A stretch of 64,000 bases of DNA from Faecalibacterium sp. An121 (GCF_002160915.1 NZ_NFLM01000010.1:45663-109662), one strand, 5' to 3'; numbered from the stretch's first letter, positions 52,872 through 62,750 are shown. Notes: generated by a model not told the origin, from the letters alone. Made by a program: numbers and translations.

Positions 52872-55532
52872 TCAGTTCATCTGCTGGGCCACAACGCCTG
52901 CGGCGGCGTGGAGGGCCTCGTCGATCTTGTTGGGGTCTTTCAGGCCGGCCATGGCAAAATCAGGCTTGCCGCCGCCCTTGCCCCCGGCGATGGCAGACAG
53001 GTCCTTGACCAGGCTGCCCGCCTTGAGACCCTTCTCCTGCGCCAGCTTGTTGACAGCCACCGCCATCGAGATCTTGGCGCCGTCGCTGCCCACCAGCACG
53101 GCCACCACCGGCTTGACGGCCTTTTCGCGCAGCGTATCGCACATCCCGCGCAGCGTGTCGCCGGTGGTGCCTGCAAAGTAGGCGGTGACGATCTTGACGC
53201 CGCCCACTTCCTCGGCAGCCTCGAACAGGCTCTGCACCCTGGAGGCGGCCACCTGGGCCTTCATGTTGTCCAGTTCCCGGTGCATGGCCTTGTTCTCTGC
53301 CATCACAGCCTCGGCGCGGGCCACCACGTCGGCCACGTTGTTGGCCTTGAGGGCGGCGGCGGTGCTGCGCAGCACCATCTCATTCGTGTTGGCGCGCATC
53401 AGCAGGTTTTTGCCGGTGACGGCCTCGATGCGGCGGATGCCTGCCGCCACCGAGGACTCGCTGATGATCTTGAAGCCGCCGATCTGGGCGGTATTCTGCA
53501 CATGGGTGCCGCCGCAGAACTCGGTGGACCAGCCGCAGACGTCCACCACCCGGACGATCTCGCCGTACTTTTCGCCAAACAGGGCCATGGCGCCCATCTT
53601 CTTGGCCTCGTCCAGAGCCATGCTGCGGACATCCACCTGCATGGAGTCGTAGATCTTATCGTTGACGATCTTTTCCACCCGGGCCAGCTCCTCGGGGGTC
53701 ACTGCGCTGAAGTGGGTAAAGTCGAACCGGGTGACATGGGCGTCCTGATAGGAGCCGGCCTGGTGCACATGATCGCCCAGCACCTCCCGCAGGGCAGCCT
53801 GCATCAGGTGGGTGGCGGTGTGGTTGCGGGCAATGGCCCAGCGGTATTCCTTGTCCACCTGAGCGGTCAGGGTATCGCCCACCCGCACATAGCCGTTCTC
53901 CAGCACGCAGGTGTGGACGAAGTATCCCTTGGGAGTCTTTTTCACATCCAGCACCCGCAGCGCGCAGTTGTCGCCGGACAGCACGCCGTGGTCGGCCACC
54001 TGGCCGCCCATCTCGGCGTAGAAGGGGGTCTTATCCAGCACCACCAGCACCCCTTCCTTGGCCTGGTCATCGGTGGAAATGCCGTCGGTGAGGGTCTCCT
54101 CATCGGACAGGGCCACCACCACGCCGGTATCGGTCAGGGTGTCGTAGCCGGTAAAGACGGTGGGGGCTGTGGTCAGCTCACCGAACAGGTCGGCGCTCCA
54201 GCCCGAAATATTCTTCTTGAGGCGCTCGGCGCGGGCGCGCTCTTTCTGCTTGGTCATCTCGGCGTGGAAGCCGTCCTCGTCCACCTGGATGCCCTGCTCG
54301 GCGGCGATCTCCCGGGTCAGGTCCAGGGGGAAGCCGAAGGTATCGTTCAGCTTGAAAGCGTCCAGGCCGCTGAGGATATGCTGATGGGCCTTTTCCATGG
54401 CGTCGATCAGGCCGGTGAGGATGTTCATGCCGGCATCGATGGTGCGGGCAAAGTTGGCCTCCTCGGTGCCCACCACCTTCTTGATGTAGGCGGCGTGCTC
54501 CCGCAGCTCGGGATAGGCGCTCTCACTGGACTGGATCACCGTCTCCACCAGGTCCACCAGGAAGGGGCCCTGGATGCCCAGCAGGCGGCCATGGCGGGCG
54601 GCCCGGCGCAGCAGACGGCGCAACACATAGCCCCGTCCCTCATTGGAGGGCAGGATACCGTCCGACACCATAAAGGTGCAGCTGCGGATATGGTCGGTGA
54701 TGACGCGGATGGACACGTCGGTCTTTTCGTTCTGCTTATAGGTCTTGCCGGCGATGTGCTCCACATGGTGCAGCACGCTCTGGACGGTGTCCACCTCAAA
54801 CAGGTTGCCCACCCCCTGCATCACGCAGGCCAGACGCTCCAGGCCCATGCCGGTGTCGATGTTGGGCTTGGGCAGACGCTCATAGTGGCCCTTGCCGTCC
54901 GAATCGAACTGGCTGAACACCAGGTTCCAGATCTCCATATAGCGGTCGCAGTCGCAGCCGGGGCCGCAGGTGGGCTTGCCGCAGCCGTACTCGGGGCCGC
55001 GGTCGAAGTAGATCTCGGAGCAGGGGCCGCAGGGACCGGAACCGTGCTCCCAGAAGTTGTCCTCCTTGCCCATGCGCACCATGTGGTCGGGGGCGATGCC
55101 CACCTTCTGGGTCCAGATGTCATAGGCCTCGTCGTCGTCCAGGTAGACCGAGATATACAGCTTGTCCTTGGGAATGGCCATCCACTCGTCGCTGGTCAAA
55201 AACTCCCAGGCCCAGGGGATCACCTCATCCTTGAAGTAGTCCTGGAACGAGAAGTTGCCCAGCATCTCAAAAAAGGTGCCATGGCGGGCGGTGATGCCCA
55301 CCCGCTCGATGTCGGGGGTGCGGATGCACTTCTGGCAGGTGGTCACCCGGTGGCGGGGCGGCTCCTCCTGGCCCAGGAACCATTTCTTCATGGGGGCCAT
55401 GCCGCTGTTGATCAAAAGCAGGCTGGGGTCATCCTTGGGCACCAGAGGGAAGCTGCCCAGGCGCAGGTGGCCCTTGCCCTCAAAAAAACTGAGGTACTTC
55501 TCACGCAGTTCATTCAAACCGGTCCATTGCAT
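52872..55532 (-). CDS. alaS: Alanyl-tRNA synthetase
   Basis: AlaRS charges tRNA-Ala. The 886-residue protein has the class II core (MQWTGLNELREKYLSFFEGKG; motif 2 FFEMLGNFSFQDYF; motif 3 GMGLERLA). The editing domain has HNHTATHLMQ and CGGTHVQNT zinc sites. The C-terminal C-Ala/DHHA1 domain is glycine-rich (IAGGKGGGKPDFAMAG). The ATG at 55532 has AAGGAGAG about 9 nt before it; longer readings would cross the T-box. It is controlled by an alanine T-box and followed by the hit gene. Confidence 0.97.
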   Translation of the reverse strand: MQWTGLNELREKYLSFFEGKGHLRLGSFPLVPKDDPSLLLINSGMAPMKKWFLGQEEPPRHRVTTCQKCIRTPDIERVGITARHGTFFEMLGNFSFQDYFKDEVIPWAWEFLTSDEWMAIPKDKLYISVYLDDDEAYDIWTQKVGIAPDHMVRMGKEDNFWEHGSGPCGPCSEIYFDRGPEYGCGKPTCGPGCDCDRYMEIWNLVFSQFDSDGKGHYERLPKPNIDTGMGLERLACVMQGVGNLFEVDTVQSVLHHVEHIAGKTYKQNEKTDVSIRVITDHIRSCTFMVSDGILPSNEGRGYVLRRLLRRAARHGRLLGIQGPFLVDLVETVIQSSESAYPELREHAAYIKKVVGTEEANFARTIDAGMNILTGLIDAMEKAHQHILSGLDAFKLNDTFGFPLDLTREIAAEQGIQVDEDGFHAEMTKQKERARAERLKKNISGWSADLFGELTTAPTVFTGYDTLTDTGVVVALSDEETLTDGISTDDQAKEGVLVVLDKTPFYAEMGGQVADHGVLSGDNCALRVLDVKKTPKGYFVHTCVLENGYVRVGDTLTAQVDKEYRWAIARNHTATHLMQAALREVLGDHVHQAGSYQDAHVTRFDFTHFSAVTPEELARVEKIVNDKIYDSMQVDVRSMALDEAKKMGAMALFGEKYGEIVRVVDVCGWSTEFCGGTHVQNTAQIGGFKIISESSVAAGIRRIEAVTGKNLLMRANTNEMVLRSTAAALKANNVADVVARAEAVMAENKAMHRELDNMKAQVAASRVQSLFEAAEEVGGVKIVTAYFAGTTGDTLRGMCDTLREKAVKPVVAVLVGSDGAKISMAVAVNKLAQEKGLKAGSLVKDLSAIAGGKGGGKPDFAMAGLKDPNKIDEALHAAAGVVAQQMN

Positions 55533-55580
55533 ATACGATTCTCTCCTTGTTCTAGATATGACACGGCAGCGGAGCGGAAA

Positions 55581-55866
55581 CAAAAACAGCCCCCGCCCCG
55601 ACCAGGGACGAAGGCTGCCGTGTAACTGCTCCGTGGTACCACCCAATTTGCGGCGGGCTGTGGCCCTGCCGCCTCTTTTTGCCGCAATAACGCTGCGCCG
55701 CGCCCGGCTTATCTCACCGGGAGCTCGAGGGTGGCATGGGGTGTGGTCAGACCGGAGGGCCTTGCAGCTGGAAAGCCCTCTCTCTGCGCGGCTGCGCCGC
55801 ACCCCTGGCCCTGTCATAGCCAAGTAAACCTTTTTTGATTCCGGCTGCGGCCCGCAGGGCCGCACC
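55581..55866 (-). ncRNA. T-box leader of alaS, specifier GCC (Ala)
   Basis: Reading the minus strand: Stem I has AGAGAG and a GGGCTTTCCAGCTGCAAGGCCC apical hairpin (in the family's style). The specifier loop ATGCCACCCTCGAGC places GCC at 55733-55735, an alanine codon. The T-box core GGGTGGTACCACGG is at 55631-55644. The terminator is a 13-bp stem (55605-55617 with 55587-55599) followed by UUUUUGUUU. Uncharged tRNA-Ala should turn alaS on. tRNA-Ala(GGC), encoded at 63714, can read GCC. Confidence 0.93.
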
Positions 55867-55872
55867 GATTAA

Positions 55873-55900
55873 ATTATAGCATGTACGCGGCTTTTGTCAA
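55873..55900 (-). promoter_or_regulatory. Promoter of the alaS T-box
   Basis: TTGACA (55895-55900), a 16-bp spacer and TATAAT (55873-55878) on the minus strand, starting 10 nt after the walJ stop. Confidence 0.88.
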
Positions 55901-55909
55901 CCGTTTCGC

Positions 55910-56707
55910 TCAAAATTCCAGCGCGGGGCTGATCTCGCTGCGGCGCTGGGCCTGCACCACACAGTCTTTGCCGGGCACCACGCTCCCCGCCCCCAGGGTG
56001 GTAAAGACGGTTTGCAGCGCCAGGGCCGGCGTGTTGTTCTCCTGGGACAGGTGGCACAGGGCAAATTTCTCACACCCGCCCTGCACCAGCTCCAGCAGCT
56101 TCTCGCTGCATTCGTCGTTGGAGAGGTGGCCCCGGGGGCTCTCGATGCGGGCCCGCAGATAATACGGATACGGCCCGTTGCGCAGCATATAGGGATCGTA
56201 ATTGCTCTCCAGCGCCACCAGGTCGCACCCGGCCAGGGCCTGGTGCACCGGCTGGGTCAGGGTACCCAGGTCGGTGGCAATGGTCATCACTTTGCCGTCG
56301 GGGGTACAGATGCGGTAGCCCACGCAGGGCACATCGTGGCTGGTGGCAAAGGCCCGCACGCCAAACCCGGCTACATCGGTCTCCTCCCCGGCTTTTTCGT
56401 CCATCACCCGCAGAGGGCAGGCCGCCGGGACGGTCCCCGAGGCCTCCAGCGCCTGCAGGGTGGCCTCGGCCCCATACACCGGCAAAGGATGCCGCTTGAG
56501 GAAGGTCGCCAGGCCCTTGATGTGGTCGCTGTGCTCATGGGTGACCAGGATGCCCCCGCAGCCGGCGGCGTCCAGCCCCAGCTCCCGCAGGGCCCCGGTG
56601 GTCACCCGCACCCCTTTGCCCATATCCACCAGCAGATAGGCATCCTTGCAGCGCACCACGCTGCAGTTGCCCGACGATCCGGAATAAAGCGAGATAAATT
56701 CTGCCAT
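55910..56707 (-). CDS. walJ: Metallo-beta-lactamase-fold protein, WalJ/YycJ-like
   Basis: A 265-residue MBL-fold hydrolase. FISLYSGSSGNCSVV at the start and VTHEHSDHIKGL (HxHxDH at residues 57-62) fit the YycJ/WalJ family, usually next to the walRK cell-wall regulators and implicated in linking DNA replication with division. Here it follows murA by 79 bp instead, and walRK are absent from the window. The ATG at 56707 (MAEFISLYSG) follows GGGGAGGG; an upstream Met is less likely. The symbol rests on family likeness. Confidence 0.85.
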   Translation of the reverse strand: MAEFISLYSGSSGNCSVVRCKDAYLLVDMGKGVRVTTGALRELGLDAAGCGGILVTHEHSDHIKGLATFLKRHPLPVYGAEATLQALEASGTVPAACPLRVMDEKAGEETDVAGFGVRAFATSHDVPCVGYRICTPDGKVMTIATDLGTLTQPVHQALAGCDLVALESNYDPYMLRNGPYPYYLRARIESPRGHLSNDECSEKLLELVQGGCEKFALCHLSQENNTPALALQTVFTTLGAGSVVPGKDCVVQAQRRSEISPALEF

Positions 56708-56785
56708 CCAAAGGGGCCCTCCCCGCCCCACAGGAAAGGAGCCGCACCCCTGGGATGCAGCTCCCGCTGTCGTACATCGATCCGA

Positions 56786-58072
56786 TCAGAGCGCCTGCTC
56801 CAGCGCGGCGGGCACCCGCTCCACCTTGCGGATATCGGCCCCCAGGCCCTGGAGCTTTTCCACGATGTTCTCGTAGCCCCGCTCGATGTGGCTGATCTCC
56901 TCGATCTCGCTGGTGCCGTCGGCCATCAGGGCCGCCACCACCATGGCCGCGCCGGCCCGCAGGTCACTGGCCCGCAGGGGCGCGGGGATCAGGTGGTCCA
57001 CCCCTTCGATGACCGCCACCTGGCCGTCCACCTGGATGTTGGCCCCCATCTTGCGCAGCTCGTCCACATAGCGGAAACGGTTGTCCCAGATACCCTCGGT
57101 GATGGTGCTGGTCCCCTTGGCCACGCTCAGGAGCACCCCCATCAGGGGCTGCATATCGGTGGGGAAGCCCGGGTGGGGCATGGTGTTGATCTTGGTGGGC
57201 AGGATGGGCCCGGTGCGGCAGACGTGCACCGAGTCGTCAAACTCCTCCACCTCGGCGCCGCAGCGGCGCAGCTTGGCGGTGATGGGCTCCAGGTGTTTGG
57301 GGGTGACGTTCTTGATCAGCACGTCCCCGCCGGTGGCCACGGCGGCCACCATATAGCTGCCGGCCTCGATCTGGTCGGGGATGATGCTGTAGGTGCACCC
57401 ATGCATCTGAGTGACCCCCCGCACCTTGATGACGTCGGTGCCTGCGCCCCGCACATCGGCGCCGCACATATTCAGGAAGTTGGCCAGGTCCACCACATGG
57501 GGTTCCTTGGCGCAGTTCTCCAGCACGGTCTGGCCCTCGGCCATGACGGCGGAGAGCATGGCGTTCATGGTGGCGCCCACGCTGACCTTGTCAAAGAAGA
57601 TGCGGGCGCCCCGCAGTTTCTCCCTGGCCCGGACCGTGATCATGCCGTAATCCACGCTGTCCTGGGCGCCCAGGGCGCTGAACGCCTTGAGGTGCTGGTC
57701 GATGGGACGGGGACCCAGGTTGCATCCGCCGGGCATGGCCACCTGGGCCTTGCCGAAGCGGGACAGCAGCGCCCCCAAAAAGTAATAGCTGGCCCGCATC
57801 TGGCGGGACAGATCGTCCGGCACATTGGTGCCCATCAGATGGGTGGTGTCGATCTCATAGGTGTTCTTGCGCAGCATGCGCACCTGAGCACCCAGAGCGC
57901 TGAGGATGTTCAGACTCACCGACACGTCGCTGATATTGGGCAGATTCTCGATCACACAGACGCCGCCGGCCAGGATGGTGGCGGGCAGGATGCCCACTGC
58001 CGCATTTTTGGCGCCCGATATGGTGACTTCGCCCTGCAAAGGCTTGCCGCCTGTAATAACAAACTTCTCCAA
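56786..58072 (-). CDS. murA: UDP-N-acetylglucosamine 1-carboxyvinyltransferase
   Basis: MurA performs the first committed step of peptidoglycan synthesis. From the TTG at 58072 the protein is 428 residues, beginning MEKFVITGGKPLQGEVTISGAKNAA (in family style). I prefer this start because AAGGAG sits 9 nt before it; an ATG six codons upstream has no ribosome site. The PEP-binding loop shows the active-site region VDLANFLNMCGADVRGAGT, HPGFPTDMQPL and RASDLRAGAAMVVAAL. The fosfomycin-target Cys at the usual position is not obvious to me by eye. A promoter lies at 58213-58240. Confidence 0.94.
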   Translation of the reverse strand: MEKFVITGGKPLQGEVTISGAKNAAVGILPATILAGGVCVIENLPNISDVSVSLNILSALGAQVRMLRKNTYEIDTTHLMGTNVPDDLSRQMRASYYFLGALLSRFGKAQVAMPGGCNLGPRPIDQHLKAFSALGAQDSVDYGMITVRAREKLRGARIFFDKVSVGATMNAMLSAVMAEGQTVLENCAKEPHVVDLANFLNMCGADVRGAGTDVIKVRGVTQMHGCTYSIIPDQIEAGSYMVAAVATGGDVLIKNVTPKHLEPITAKLRRCGAEVEEFDDSVHVCRTGPILPTKINTMPHPGFPTDMQPLMGVLLSVAKGTSTITEGIWDNRFRYVDELRKMGANIQVDGQVAVIEGVDHLIPAPLRASDLRAGAAMVVAALMADGTSEIEEISHIERGYENIVEKLQGLGADIRKVERVPAALEQAL

Positions 58073-58212
58073 AGTAATGATCTCCTTCATGGGTCCGCAG
58101 ATTGCATAAACGTCCCACGCCGCTTTCCCTCCGGCCCGCCCCGCAGTTTTTGCACACAGACAGGCGCATTTTGGGGACGGCAAACAGAGGCCGCCCCATT
58201 GCGGCTCACCTT

Positions 58213-58240
58213 ATTATACACAACTCTCCGAAAAAAGCAA
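58213..58240 (-). promoter_or_regulatory. Promoter for murA-walJ
   Basis: TTGCTT (58235-58240), a 16-bp spacer and TATAAT (58213-58218) on the minus strand, giving a leader of about 130 nt. Confidence 0.7.
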
Positions 58241-58354
58241 AGTTTCAGGCCGTGGGTTTGCCCTTATTTTCTGTTTTGCCCAGATTCTCCATATTCATTC
58301 TGCTTTTTTCTCCCTTTTTCACAGAATGTACAACACCGCCCCGGCCACTGCGGC

Positions 58355-60361
58355 TCACCACACCCGGTCCTCGATGGCGGTCTCCTTGATCCAGCCCAGC
58401 TGGTAGGCGGCCACCAGCTGCTTGAGGTCGTGCACTTTTTCCCGCAGGACCTCCCCTTCATCCACGTCCTCCACCAGGACCCGGTGGTTTTCCTGCTCCA
58501 GGATATTTTCCCGCGAAACGATGTCGATATTCTCGGTGATGGCCTTTTCTGCGCTGATAAAGGGCTGATGGGTGCGCAGGGACATATCCCGGCTGGAGTA
58601 GGTCAGGGTATATCCCGCGATGCCGGTCTTGTCGTGGTAGGCCCGGCAGAACCCGCCGTCGATGACGATGAGCCGTCCGCCCCCCTTGATGGGGCTCTCG
58701 CCGTTTTTCTCCTGGACCGGCACATGGCCGTTGATGATATGGCAGGAGCCCGGCAGCCCGAACTCCGCCAGGATGCGCCGGCAGACCGACTCCTCGTTGT
58801 ACCAGGTATAGTAGGGGTCCTTCACCTCCACGTGGGCGGCGGGGTCGGCCACATACAGCCGCTCAAAGGTGGTCATGGCGCTGCGCCCAAACAGCGGGGA
58901 CAGCTTGCCGCACCACAGATACCACAAAAAGTCCTGGCCGCTGCGCCGGGCCGGGCTGTCCTCGGGGGCATAATAGCCCAGCCGCGCCCGCTGGTCGCAG
59001 TAATCCATCAGGGCACGGCCCGCATACAGCCGCCCTTCAAACCGCTCGGCGGCAAAGTCCCCCGCCGCGGTCATGGGCACCGCCCCGTGATAGAGCAGGT
59101 TGCCGTTTTCGATGTGGTAGACGCTGCCCTTGGCGTAGAGGAACCGGACGTGCTGCTGGAGCCGGGCGCTCTGCCGGAAGGAGGCCACCAGCCGCTCCAC
59201 CACCATCTGCTCGTCCTCGTTCAGGGCGGCGGGGTCGGCGGGGTCCACCGTGGGGAAACTGGTGTCCCGCAGCGGGTACTCCCGGCCGCCGATGTCCACC
59301 GTCCCCCTGTCCCAGTGGATCCGGCGCAGGAAGTCCCGACCCTGCATCTGGAAATCGGGGTTGCGGTCGATGACCGCGCACTCCAGCTTGAACAGGATGA
59401 TGGAAATGGCCTTGTGCATGACGGCGCAGCGGTAGAGCATCCCCTCGGTGTAGGGGCCGCGGGCGGCGTCGGTGTGGGGCATCCAGATGGTCAGATCGTC
59501 CCGGCCGTAATACTGGTCGGCCATCCGCTGCAAATGCCGCAGATTGATGCCATAGCTGTCCTCGATCATGCCGTGGTTGTGGTAAGCAAGGGTGGTCTTG
59601 AGAACGGTGGCGCAGCAGATGGGGCTGCCGGCCGCCGCGCCCATCCACACCACATCGTGGTTGCCCCACTGGATGTCCACGCTGTGATGGCGCAGCAGCA
59701 GGTCCAGAATGATGTCGGGGCGGGGCCCCCGGTCGAACAGGTCCCCCACGATGTGCAGCTTATCCACCGCCAGCCGCTTGATCAGCTCACACAGCCGGGT
59801 GATGAACCGCTCGGCCCGCCCGTTCTCAATGATGCTGCCCACGATCTGGCCATAGTAGAGGTCCTTGTCGTGGTCCTCGAAGTGGGCGTGGAGCAGCTCG
59901 TCCAGAATGTAGCCGCAGCTGGACGGCAGGCAGGAGCGCACATAGTTGCGGGTGTGCTTGGAGGACACCAGCCGGCAGATGTCGATGAGGCGGAACAGCG
60001 TCTGGCTGTACCAGTCCTCCAGCGCGGCCTCGGTGGACTGTTTTGCCTTGAGCTGAGGCAGCTTTTCGGCCGGGTAGTAGATCAGGGTGGCCAGCTCGGC
60101 CCGGGTCTCGGGGGGCACTCCCTGGCCCAGCACCTGGTCCACCTTCTCCCGGATCACCCCCGAAGCCGAGTTGAGGATGTGGACAAAGGCTTCGTTCTCC
60201 CCATGCAGGTCGCTCATGAAATGTTCGGTGCCCTTGGGCAGCTTGAGCAGGGCCTGGGTGCTGATGATCTCGCTGGCCGCAGCCGCCTGGGACGGGTAAT
60301 CCCGGGCCAGCAGCCGCAGATATTTCAGATTGCGGCGGATCTCCTCGTGTTCAGTCTGCAT
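58355..60361 (-). CDS. fbp: Fructose-1,6-bisphosphatase class III
   Basis: A 668-residue gluconeogenic phosphatase of the Firmicutes-specific class III, part of the calcineurin-like phosphoesterase superfamily. Metal-site motifs are MSDLHGENEAF, VGDLFDRGPRPD, WGNHDVVWMGA and, near the C-terminus, NGHVPVQEKNGESPIKGGG. GGGAGGGACAAGCG precedes the ATG at 60361. It is monocistronic on the minus strand. In B. subtilis the enzyme needs PEP for activity; that is known of the family, not shown here. Confidence 0.95.
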   Translation of the reverse strand: MQTEHEEIRRNLKYLRLLARDYPSQAAAASEIISTQALLKLPKGTEHFMSDLHGENEAFVHILNSASGVIREKVDQVLGQGVPPETRAELATLIYYPAEKLPQLKAKQSTEAALEDWYSQTLFRLIDICRLVSSKHTRNYVRSCLPSSCGYILDELLHAHFEDHDKDLYYGQIVGSIIENGRAERFITRLCELIKRLAVDKLHIVGDLFDRGPRPDIILDLLLRHHSVDIQWGNHDVVWMGAAAGSPICCATVLKTTLAYHNHGMIEDSYGINLRHLQRMADQYYGRDDLTIWMPHTDAARGPYTEGMLYRCAVMHKAISIILFKLECAVIDRNPDFQMQGRDFLRRIHWDRGTVDIGGREYPLRDTSFPTVDPADPAALNEDEQMVVERLVASFRQSARLQQHVRFLYAKGSVYHIENGNLLYHGAVPMTAAGDFAAERFEGRLYAGRALMDYCDQRARLGYYAPEDSPARRSGQDFLWYLWCGKLSPLFGRSAMTTFERLYVADPAAHVEVKDPYYTWYNEESVCRRILAEFGLPGSCHIINGHVPVQEKNGESPIKGGGRLIVIDGGFCRAYHDKTGIAGYTLTYSSRDMSLRTHQPFISAEKAITENIDIVSRENILEQENHRVLVEDVDEGEVLREKVHDLKQLVAAYQLGWIKETAIEDRVW

Positions 60362-60487
60362 CGCTTGTCCCTCCCTGTGCAGCGGTATACAAGTTTTTTC
60401 TGTATCAGTATAACACGGCGGGGGCAAAAAATGGTATACTGTTTGCGAAACACACCGGTAAATCTTTTGGAAGGGACTTTATGCAAT

Positions 60488-61402
60488 ATGTCTACATCAT
60501 TCGTCATCCCCAGCCGCTGCACCCTCTGCCCCCGGCGCTGCGGCGCTGACCGGGCCGCCGGGCGCACCGGCTACTGCGGCGCGGGGGGCACCCTCAAGGT
60601 GGCCCGGGCCGCCCTGCATTTCTGGGAAGAGCCCTGCATCAGCGGCACCCGGGGCAGCGGCACCGTCTTTTTCTCGGGGTGCGCCCTCCAGTGCTGCTAC
60701 TGCCAGAACTACCCCATCAGCGCCCAGTGTTTTGGCAAGGAGGTCACGGTGGAGCGGCTGGCCCAGATCTTTCTGGACCTGCAGGCCCAGGGGGCCCACA
60801 ACATCAATCTGGTCACCCCGGGGCAGTGGCAGCCCTGGATCATCGCCGCCCTGACCCTGGCCCGGGACGCCGGGCTGGACCTGCCCATCGTCTGCAACAC
60901 CGGCGGCTACGAGACGCCGGACAGCATCCGGCGCTGGCAGGGCTTCATCGACATCTGGCTGGCCGACCTGAAATACGTCTCCCCCGCCCTCTCGGCCGAG
61001 ATGAGCGCCGCCCCCGACTACTTTGCGGTGGCAAAGCAGGCCATCGAGGCCATAATGGCCCAGACGGGCCGCCCGGTCTACGGCCCCGACGGGATGCTGC
61101 GCCGCGGGGTGATCCTGCGGCATCTGGCCCTGCCCGGCCACATCGACGACAGCTTCCGGGTGCTGGACCAGATGGCCGCCTGGAACGACGCCGACCCTGG
61201 GTGCCTGGTGCCCAGCATCATGAGCCAGTACACCCCCTTTTACAAGGCGGCAGAACACGGCATCGGCCGGCGGATCACCACCTACGAATACCGCCGGGTG
61301 GTCAACTATGCGGTGGACAAGGGCCTGACCAGCGGCTTTATGCAGCAGAAAAGCAGCGCCCGGGAAGAATATACCCCCGCCTTCGATCTGACCGGCGTGT
61401 GA
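60488..61402 (+). CDS. Radical SAM protein, PflX-like (COG1313 type)
   Basis: A 304-residue radical SAM enzyme. The cluster motif is Cys65-X3-Cys69-X2-Cys72 in FSGCALQCCYCQNYPIS. An additional N-terminal cysteine set (CTLCPRRCGADR, residues 11-18, and Cys30) may bind a second metal or cluster. INLVTPGQW, ADLKYVSPALS and VILRHLALPGH are typical of the PflX/COG1313 group, which resembles pyruvate formate-lyase activating enzymes but has no proven substrate. An extended -10 GGTATACT lies near 60435. No PFL gene is adjacent. Start at 60488; an upstream ATG (60481) is in another frame. Confidence 0.85.
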   Translation: MSTSFVIPSRCTLCPRRCGADRAAGRTGYCGAGGTLKVARAALHFWEEPCISGTRGSGTVFFSGCALQCCYCQNYPISAQCFGKEVTVERLAQIFLDLQAQGAHNINLVTPGQWQPWIIAALTLARDAGLDLPIVCNTGGYETPDSIRRWQGFIDIWLADLKYVSPALSAEMSAAPDYFAVAKQAIEAIMAQTGRPVYGPDGMLRRGVILRHLALPGHIDDSFRVLDQMAAWNDADPGCLVPSIMSQYTPFYKAAEHGIGRRITTYEYRRVVNYAVDKGLTSGFMQQKSSAREEYTPAFDLTGV

Positions 61403-61521
61403 ACTTCTGCCCCTCTCTCCAAACCCGCGCAGCTGCGCCGGAAGTGCGCGTTTTCATCCAGATGCACAGCAAATTTGACGAAAATTTGGTATATTTTTCT
61501 CCTTTGTTTCAGCAAGACTGC

Positions 61522-61550
61522 TTGAAATCCGTTCCAAAAAGAAATATAAT
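61522..61550 (+). promoter_or_regulatory. Promoter for the sugar kinase
   Basis: TTGAAA (61522-61527), a 17-bp spacer and TATAAT (61545-61550), about 70 bp before the start. Confidence 0.75.
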
Positions 61551-61618
61551 GGATACAACAATTACAATGCGGCAGTTTGGCTGCATCCACTCCCATGGGA
61601 AACTGAAGGAGGAACCTT

Positions 61619-62707
61619 ATGGAACACTATAACCCCCTGCTGAGCAAAGATACCACCGCCCCCAAGTTCATCACCTGCGGCGAGATCATGCTGCGGCTGA
61701 CCCCGCCCAACTACGAAAAGATCCGTATGACCTCCAGCTTTGAGGCCAGCTATGGCGGCAGCGAAGCCAACATCGCCCTGGCCCTGGCCAACCTCGGGGT
61801 GGACAGCACCTTTTTCAGCGTAGTGCCCAACAACAGCCTGGGCAAGAGCGCCGTGCGTATGCTGCGCTCCAACGACGTGCACTGCACTCCCATGATCCTG
61901 GCCACCCCCGAGGATGTGCCCACCCACCGTCTGGGCACCTATTATCTGGAGACGGGCTACGGCATCCGGGCCTCCAAGGTCACCTATGACCGCAAGCACA
62001 GCGCCATCACCGAGTACGATTTTTCCCGGGTGGACCTGGATGCTTTGCTGGACGGCTTTGACTGGCTGCATCTGAGCGGCATCACCCCGGCCCTGGCCCC
62101 CAACTGCCGTACCCTGACCATGGACCTGCTGAAAGTGGCCAAACAGAAGGGCCTGACCGTCAGCTTTGACGGCAACTTCCGCAGCAGCCTGTGGAGCTGG
62201 GAGGACGCCCGGGACTTCTGCACCGAGTGCCTGCCCTATGTGGACGTACTGCTGGGCATCGAGCCCTACCATCTGTGGAAGGACGAGAACGATCACAGCA
62301 AGGGCGACTGGAAGGACGGCGTCCCCCTCCAGCCCAGCTACGAGCAGCAGGACGAGATCTTCCAGCGTTTCATTGAGCGCTATCCCAACATCAAGTGCAT
62401 CGCCCGCCATGTGCGCTACGCCCACAGCGGCAGCGAGAACAGCCTGAAGGCTTTCATGTGGCTGGACGGCCATACCTTTGAGAGCAAGCTGTTCACCTTC
62501 AACATTCTGGACCGGGTAGGCGGCGGTGACGCCTTCGCCAGCGGCCTGATCTACGCCATGCTGCACCACTACAAGGCCATGGACATCATCAACTTTGCGG
62601 TGGCCAGCAGCGCCATCAAACACACCATCCATGGCGACGCCAACATCACCGACGATGTGCGCACCATCCGCAACCTGATGAACATGAACTACGACATCAA
62701 GCGCTGA
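61619..62707 (+). CDS. PfkB-family sugar kinase, KdgK-like
   Basis: A 362-residue ribokinase-family kinase. ITCGEIMLRLTP and GGSEANIALALANLG at the N-terminus fit 2-keto-3-deoxygluconate kinases, and the C-terminal DRVGGGDAFASGL holds the catalytic Asp and anion hole. A longer insertion with DENDHSKGDWKDG (about 222-240) is seen in clostridial members. No KDPG aldolase or uronate gene is nearby, so the substrate is inferred from resemblance only. GGAGGAACCTT precedes the ATG. Its own promoter and terminator make it monocistronic. Confidence 0.88.
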   Translation: MEHYNPLLSKDTTAPKFITCGEIMLRLTPPNYEKIRMTSSFEASYGGSEANIALALANLGVDSTFFSVVPNNSLGKSAVRMLRSNDVHCTPMILATPEDVPTHRLGTYYLETGYGIRASKVTYDRKHSAITEYDFSRVDLDALLDGFDWLHLSGITPALAPNCRTLTMDLLKVAKQKGLTVSFDGNFRSSLWSWEDARDFCTECLPYVDVLLGIEPYHLWKDENDHSKGDWKDGVPLQPSYEQQDEIFQRFIERYPNIKCIARHVRYAHSGSENSLKAFMWLDGHTFESKLFTFNILDRVGGGDAFASGLIYAMLHHYKAMDIINFAVASSAIKHTIHGDANITDDVRTIRNLMNMNYDIKR

Positions 62708-62722
62708 CCTCGTACTTATCCC

Positions 62723-62750
62723 GCCCCCGGCTGGTAGCCGGGGGCTTTTT
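62723..62750 (+). terminator. Terminator after the sugar kinase
   Basis: A perfect GCCCCCGGCT/AGCCGGGGGC stem followed by TTTTT. Confidence 0.9.

Noticed and set aside
55545..55830. Short plus-strand ORFs over the alaS leader
   Set aside because: The region is explained completely by the T-box RNA on the minus strand.
56012..60487. A very long plus-strand open frame running into the radical SAM gene
   Set aside because: The part before 60488 is antisense to walJ, murA and fbp. Only the last 304 codons are a real gene.
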